Assembly: GCA_023400055.1 (NCBI GenBank)
Contig: JAEXFN010000047.1
Location: 62,001-126,000 of the forward strand
DNA length: 64,000 nucleotides
Direction of reading: 5' to 3'
DNA from: Bacillota bacterium
Lineage (GTDB): Bacteria; Bacillota; UBA4882; UBA8346
Shown here piece by piece: positions 60,819 to 64,000 of this stretch (the first letter of the stretch is position 1; each line of letters opens with the position of its first letter). The notes below the pieces were generated by a model. That model was given only the letters and a program-made list of their open reading frames with translations. It ran no database searches and was not told the DNA's origin. A program made the translations under genes and the position numbers.

Positions 60819-61859
60819 TTAAGGATAAACCGGCCATTGCACCAAACTCATCGTCTCCGGGAGATCACACATGATGTTCATATTTTGAATGGCTTGACCG
60901 GAAGCGCCCTTAATCATGTTATCAATCGCAGAAATGACAATTAGCTGCCGGGTTCGAGGATCTACCCGCACCGCAATATGGCAACAGTTGGTACCGGTTA
61001 CGTTTTTCAACTCCGGCAACTTGGGTTCCTTGACGACCTTTATGAACGGTTCACCCTGGTACGCTTCAGTGAGGATCGCTTCCGCCTCAGTGGTGGTTAA
61101 AGTTTTGGTAAGGCTCAGATGGAGCGTGCTAAGAATGCCCCGTGCCACCGGCAACAGATGCGGAGTGAACGATACCGCCACGTCCTTTCCAGCCAGCCGG
61201 GAAAGTTCTTGTTCGATTTCCGGAGTATGCCGGTGAGTAGCCACGCCGTACGCTTTAAAGTTGCCAAAAAGTTCCGGAAAATGATAGCTCACTTCCGCCT
61301 TACGGCCAGCGCCGGAGACGCCCGACTTGGCGTCGATGATTATCCGATCCGGATCGATTACACCTGCCTTCAATAACGGACAAAGCGGTAAAATGACACT
61401 GGTCGGATAACAACCGGGATTTCCAACCACCCGGGCCTGACGGATCTCTTTTCTATAAAGTTCTGGTAACCCATAAGCGGCTATCTTGGTCAATTCTCGC
61501 TGACAATGCTCATGCTTATACCAAGTCTCGTACACCCGGTAATCCCGGAACCGAAAATCAGCTCCAAGGTCAATTACCTTTTGCCCCTTCTCCAGTAGTG
61601 CAGGAGTCAACGCCATAGCCACTCCATGCGGCACCGCCAAAAAAACCAAATCGCAACCGTCAACCGCATCAGCCGAGTCGGAACCGTTAAAAGTCGGCCC
61701 GTTCCAACCCGTAAAACTGGCAAAAACCTCTTCCAGTTTTTTCCCTTCGTACGTTCGGGAAGTAATGGCGGCGATTTCAACCTTGGGATGCTGTGCTAAG
61801 ATTCTTAGCAATTCCCCGCCGGTATACCCGGAAGCTCCAATAATCCCTACTTTAATCAT
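60819..61859 (-). CDS. argC: N-acetyl-gamma-glutamyl-phosphate reductase
   Basis: A 346-residue NADPH-dependent reductase. Rossmann motif VGIIGASGYTGGELLRIL, catalytic Cys in VVGNPGCYPTSVIL, and HRHTPEIEQEL with the active-site His. First gene of argCJBDG; preceded by GAGGTTG and by the promoter and ARG boxes described below. Confidence 0.96.
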   Translation of the reverse strand: MIKVGIIGASGYTGGELLRILAQHPKVEIAAITSRTYEGKKLEEVFASFTGWNGPTFNGSDSADAVDGCDLVFLAVPHGVAMALTPALLEKGQKVIDLGADFRFRDYRVYETWYKHEHCQRELTKIAAYGLPELYRKEIRQARVVGNPGCYPTSVILPLCPLLKAGVIDPDRIIIDAKSGVSGAGRKAEVSYHFPELFGNFKAYGVATHRHTPEIEQELSRLAGKDVAVSFTPHLLPVARGILSTLHLSLTKTLTTTEAEAILTEAYQGEPFIKVVKEPKLPELKNVTGTNCCHIAVRVDPRTRQLIVISAIDNMIKGASGQAIQNMNIMCDLPETMSLVQWPVYP

Positions 61860-61897
61860 TTTAAATCAACCTCTTCTGGTTCAAATTACCAGACTTT

Positions 61898-61934
61898 ATT
61901 TAATAATTATACATACATTACGAATAATCTGCAA
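61898..61934 (-). promoter_or_regulatory. Promoter of argCJBDG with overlapping ARG box
   Basis: On the minus strand TTGCAG (61929-61934), a 17-bp spacer and a perfect TATAAT (61906-61911) form a strong sigma-A promoter about 40 bases before argC. Overlapping the -10, bases 61898-61915 fit the ArgR/AhrC box WNTGNATWWWWATNCANW at 17 of 18 positions. Confidence 0.8.
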
Positions 61935-61985
61935 GCAAATATGGTGGAATATTTTTTAAATATTGGTGAACGTCGATAAACCCAT

Positions 61986-62003
61986 AATGTATAATTATAC
62001 TAT
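61986..62003. promoter_or_regulatory. Second ARG box
   Basis: AATGTATAATTATACTAT fits the ARG box consensus at 17 of 18 positions and contains the perfect palindrome GTATAATTATAC. It is centred 88 bp from the first box, a distance compatible with looping by hexameric ArgR. Confidence 0.7.
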
Positions 62004-62102
62004 TCAGTCTGATTTCTTGCATATACTCCATACAAATATATTTTGGATTTACCGCAGTGATTATGTGGAAGTTACAATAGATATTCCCAAAGGATAGAAG
62101 AA

Positions 62103-62139
62103 ACGACATCCTCTTTTCCGCAAGAAAGAAGGATGCCGT
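62103..62139 (-). terminator. Weak terminator after etfA
   Basis: ACGGCATCCT and AGGATGTCGT (minus sense, one G-U pair) form a 10-bp stem followed by TTTCTTCT; loop of 17. Confidence 0.5.
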
Positions 62140-62164
62140 AAAAACTCAAGCTGCTAGCACTTAA

Positions 62165-63358
62165 TTATTTACCGAGTACCTTTTTGAACTCCTTGTTTAG
62201 TACTGGCAGGATTTCCAAGACGTCGCCGACGATCCCGTAAGTTGCAATTTTGAAGATCGGGGCATCCGGATTTTTATTAATGGCAATAATGATATCGGAT
62301 GATTGCATGCCTGCCATGTGCTGAATTGCGCCGTGGATCCCACAAGCGAAATATATTTTGGGACCCACTGTTTTCCCAGTCTGTCCGACTTGATGGGAGT
62401 AAGGAACCCATCCAGCATCCACCGCCGCGCGCGAAGCGCCAACCGCCGCCCCCAATGTTTCGGCCAATTCTTCCACCAGCGCGAAGTTTTTCGGATCGCA
62501 TAACCCCCGGCCGCCGGAAACAATGATGTTGGCCTCTTCCAAATTAACCGCCGGTCCGATCTCGTTAACGACCTCTAAAATTTTGGCCCGGATATCCCAA
62601 ACCGTTTTGGAAAGGTCCATCTCGATGATCTCGCCTTTCCTTTCGGGGTCAATTGGCAAAGGTTTAAAGACTTTAGGCCGGACAGTCGCCATCTGTGGCC
62701 GATGGTTCGGGCAAAGAATGGTCGCCATCAGATTTCCGCCAAAAGCCGGCCGGGTCTGCAACAGATTCTTTTCAGCCACATCAACTTCCAAGCCGGTACA
62801 GTCGGCCGTTAAACCGGTCCCCAACCGTGCGGCTACTTTCGGTGCCAGCGAACGACCGGTAGCTGTCGCTCCCATCAGAATAATATTGGGTTGCTCCCGA
62901 CGAGCCAGGTCCGCGATGACCTGTGTATACGGATCCTCAAGAAAACTCTCGAGTTCAGGCGCTTCGGCCAACAAGACTTGGTCTGCGCCTTGGGCGATCA
63001 ATTGCCGCGCCGCCTCGGCAATCTCATTGCCGAGAAGCAATGCAACCAACGGTTCGCCCAATTGATCGGCGAGCCTCCGCCCTTCGCCTAAAAGTTCAAA
63101 GGCAACATTGGCCAATTTGCCCTGGCGTTGCTCGGCAAAAACCCAAACGCCACGATAGAGCGATTTATCGATCGTAATCTCCTGTTCCCGGACAATCTCA
63201 ATGGCCTTAAACTTGCAGGCCGAGACACAAGAACCGCAGAAATTACAGCCGTCCTTAATAACCGCCTTTTTGTCAACCAGCTCAATAATGCCGAACGGGC
63301 AACTGGAAACACAGATTTTACAACCTAAACATTTATCGAGATGAACTTTGATCCCCAT
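62165..63358 (-). CDS. etfA: Electron transfer flavoprotein alpha subunit with N-terminal 2x[4Fe-4S] domain
   Basis: A 397-residue EtfA fused to a ferredoxin domain. Residues about 10-52 hold CLGCKICVSSCP and CNFCGSCVSAC, two [4Fe-4S] cluster motifs. The Etf domains follow, ending in the FAD-binding part (VSGGRGL, GASRAAVDAGWVPYSHQ, VGQTGKTV, IYFACGIHGAIQH). Fd-fused EtfA is known from LctC (lactate dehydrogenase complex) and CarE (caffeyl-CoA reductase), both flavin-bifurcating. AGGAGG supports ATG 63358. Follows etfB by ~48 bases; last gene of its operon. Confidence 0.93.
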   Translation of the reverse strand: MGIKVHLDKCLGCKICVSSCPFGIIELVDKKAVIKDGCNFCGSCVSACKFKAIEIVREQEITIDKSLYRGVWVFAEQRQGKLANVAFELLGEGRRLADQLGEPLVALLLGNEIAEAARQLIAQGADQVLLAEAPELESFLEDPYTQVIADLARREQPNIILMGATATGRSLAPKVAARLGTGLTADCTGLEVDVAEKNLLQTRPAFGGNLMATILCPNHRPQMATVRPKVFKPLPIDPERKGEIIEMDLSKTVWDIRAKILEVVNEIGPAVNLEEANIIVSGGRGLCDPKNFALVEELAETLGAAVGASRAAVDAGWVPYSHQVGQTGKTVGPKIYFACGIHGAIQHMAGMQSSDIIIAINKNPDAPIFKIATYGIVGDVLEILPVLNKEFKKVLGK

Positions 63359-63406
63359 CACAATCCTCCTAACCGTGTCATGAAATAAACTGCGGTTTTC
63401 GTTGGA

Positions 63407-64000
63407 TTAGACGATCTTCCGACCGACAATCGCATCGACTAAAGCCGTAACTTGCTCCTCCGGAGTGCCCTCGAAGACTTGACCTTGACATTTCAACTCC
63501 GGGATAAAGATCCGCTTTACCCAGGTCGGTGAGCCCTTTAATCCGATCTTAGAAGGGTCGGCATCGATCATAGCCGCTGTCCAAGTGGGAATCACTGCCT
63601 TTTTAGCACGCATCATTCCCTTGAGAGATGGTAGCCGGGGCTCGTTAATCTCCTTCACCACTGTGATCAAAGCCGGCAACGGAATTTGTACCCGCTCAAA
63701 GCCTTCTTCGTTCATACGCTCGGCGATTAAATGTTCCTCGGTGATCTCATTAATTTTTTTAACATAGGTCAAATGAGGGATCCCCAGGTTTTCGGCAATT
63801 TCCGGGCCGACTTGCGCCGTATCGCCATCGATGGCTTGTTTGCCGCAGATAATTAACCCGACCTCTCCAATCTTAGCGATCCCTTTGGCTAAGGCATGGG
63901 CGGTAGCAAGTGTGTCGGAACCGGCAAAAGCGCGATCCGACAGTAAAAGCGCTTCATCAGCACCCATGCCGATTAATTCCCGTAACGATTCGGCAGCTTG
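63407..64000 (-). CDS. etfB: Electron transfer flavoprotein beta subunit (5' end outside window)
   Basis: The C-terminal 197 residues of EtfB; the frame is open through the window edge at 64000. Landmarks: GSDTLATAHALAKGI, LIICGKQAIDGDTAQVGPEIAENLGIPH (AMP/FAD site), and VKEINEPRLPSLKGMMRAKK (the recognition-loop signature). Forms the heterodimer with the Fd-fused EtfA. The dehydrogenase partner is presumably encoded beyond the edge. Confidence 0.94.
   Translation of the reverse strand, partial: QAAESLRELIGMGADEALLLSDRAFAGSDTLATAHALAKGIAKIGEVGLIICGKQAIDGDTAQVGPEIAENLGIPHLTYVKKINEITEEHLIAERMNEEGFERVQIPLPALITVVKEINEPRLPSLKGMMRAKKAVIPTWTAAMIDADPSKIGLKGSPTWVKRIFIPELKCQGQVFEGTPEEQVTALVDAIVGRKIV

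Noticed and set aside
61860..62164. T-box or riboswitch in the arg leader
   Set aside because: The strong promoter lies only about 40 bases before argC, leaving no room for a long leader, and no T-box sequence is visible.

Overview
The window looks like a chromosomal segment from an anaerobic, probably fermentative or acetogen-like member of the Firmicutes (Bacillota) with moderately high GC. The evidence is a group B-type [FeFe] hydrogenase, a ferredoxin-fused EtfA with EtfB (electron-bifurcation type), an SLH-domain surface protein, a YesMN-type two-component system, strong AGGAGG-type ribosome binding sites with frequent TTG and GTG starts, and sigma-A-like promoters. Several envelope clues hint at a diderm Firmicute: a sugar-binding protein without a lipobox, SLH domains, a DUF4412/LolA-like secreted protein, and an ArnT/FlmK-like glycosyltransferase module. 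I saw no rRNA, tRNA, insertion sequence, prophage or CRISPR array.

Layout. 0-8 kb: nitronate monooxygenase-like flavoprotein, carboxylesterase, [2Fe-2S] protein plus [FeFe] hydrogenase, a three-gene unit (short peptide, DUF6338 membrane protein, second short peptide with the same motif), a flavodoxin-like protein and an unknown protein. 8.7-19 kb: a glycan operon (two ABC permeases, binding protein, GH42 beta-galactosidase, mannose-6-phosphate isomerase-like protein) transcribed divergently from its likely YesM/YesN controller. 19.6-20.9 kb: SLH protein with a structured leader. 21-44.8 kb: a very large minus-strand signalling block with two chemotaxis gene sets (cheD, cheY, cheB, cheR, cheW, cheA in duplicate, one MCP), two giant hybrid histidine kinases, two paralogous stand-alone receivers and a NarX/NarL-like pair. 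45.2-50.6 kb: YdjC deacetylase, GT2, GT39 and an OmpR/EnvZ-like pair, resembling the galactosamine envelope-modification pathway (NaxD/FlmF2/FlmK) of Francisella. 51-56 kb: YbaK, nicotinamidase and nicotinate phosphoribosyltransferase (NAD salvage), a DUF4412 protein and a Gfo/Idh/MocA oxidoreductase. 56-62 kb: argCJBDG operon with a good promoter and two near-consensus ARG boxes. 62-64 kb: EtfA (with ferredoxin domain) and the 3' part of EtfB, cut by the window edge.

The most unusual structure lies between genes. Four intergenic arrays are built from units of exactly 21 bp (14, 10, 3 and 11 units), each shortly downstream of a gene end, most units with an internal dyad. The arrays differ in sequence but show relatedness (arrays 2 and 3 share a core; arrays 3 and 4 share the heptad LSQSL in one frame). 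Because 21 is a multiple of three they keep several frames open and create many false ORFs. Other points of interest are the peptide/DUF6338/peptide unit, a ~105-bp direct repeat flanking the NarX-like kinase gene, and a CheA with two Hpt domains.
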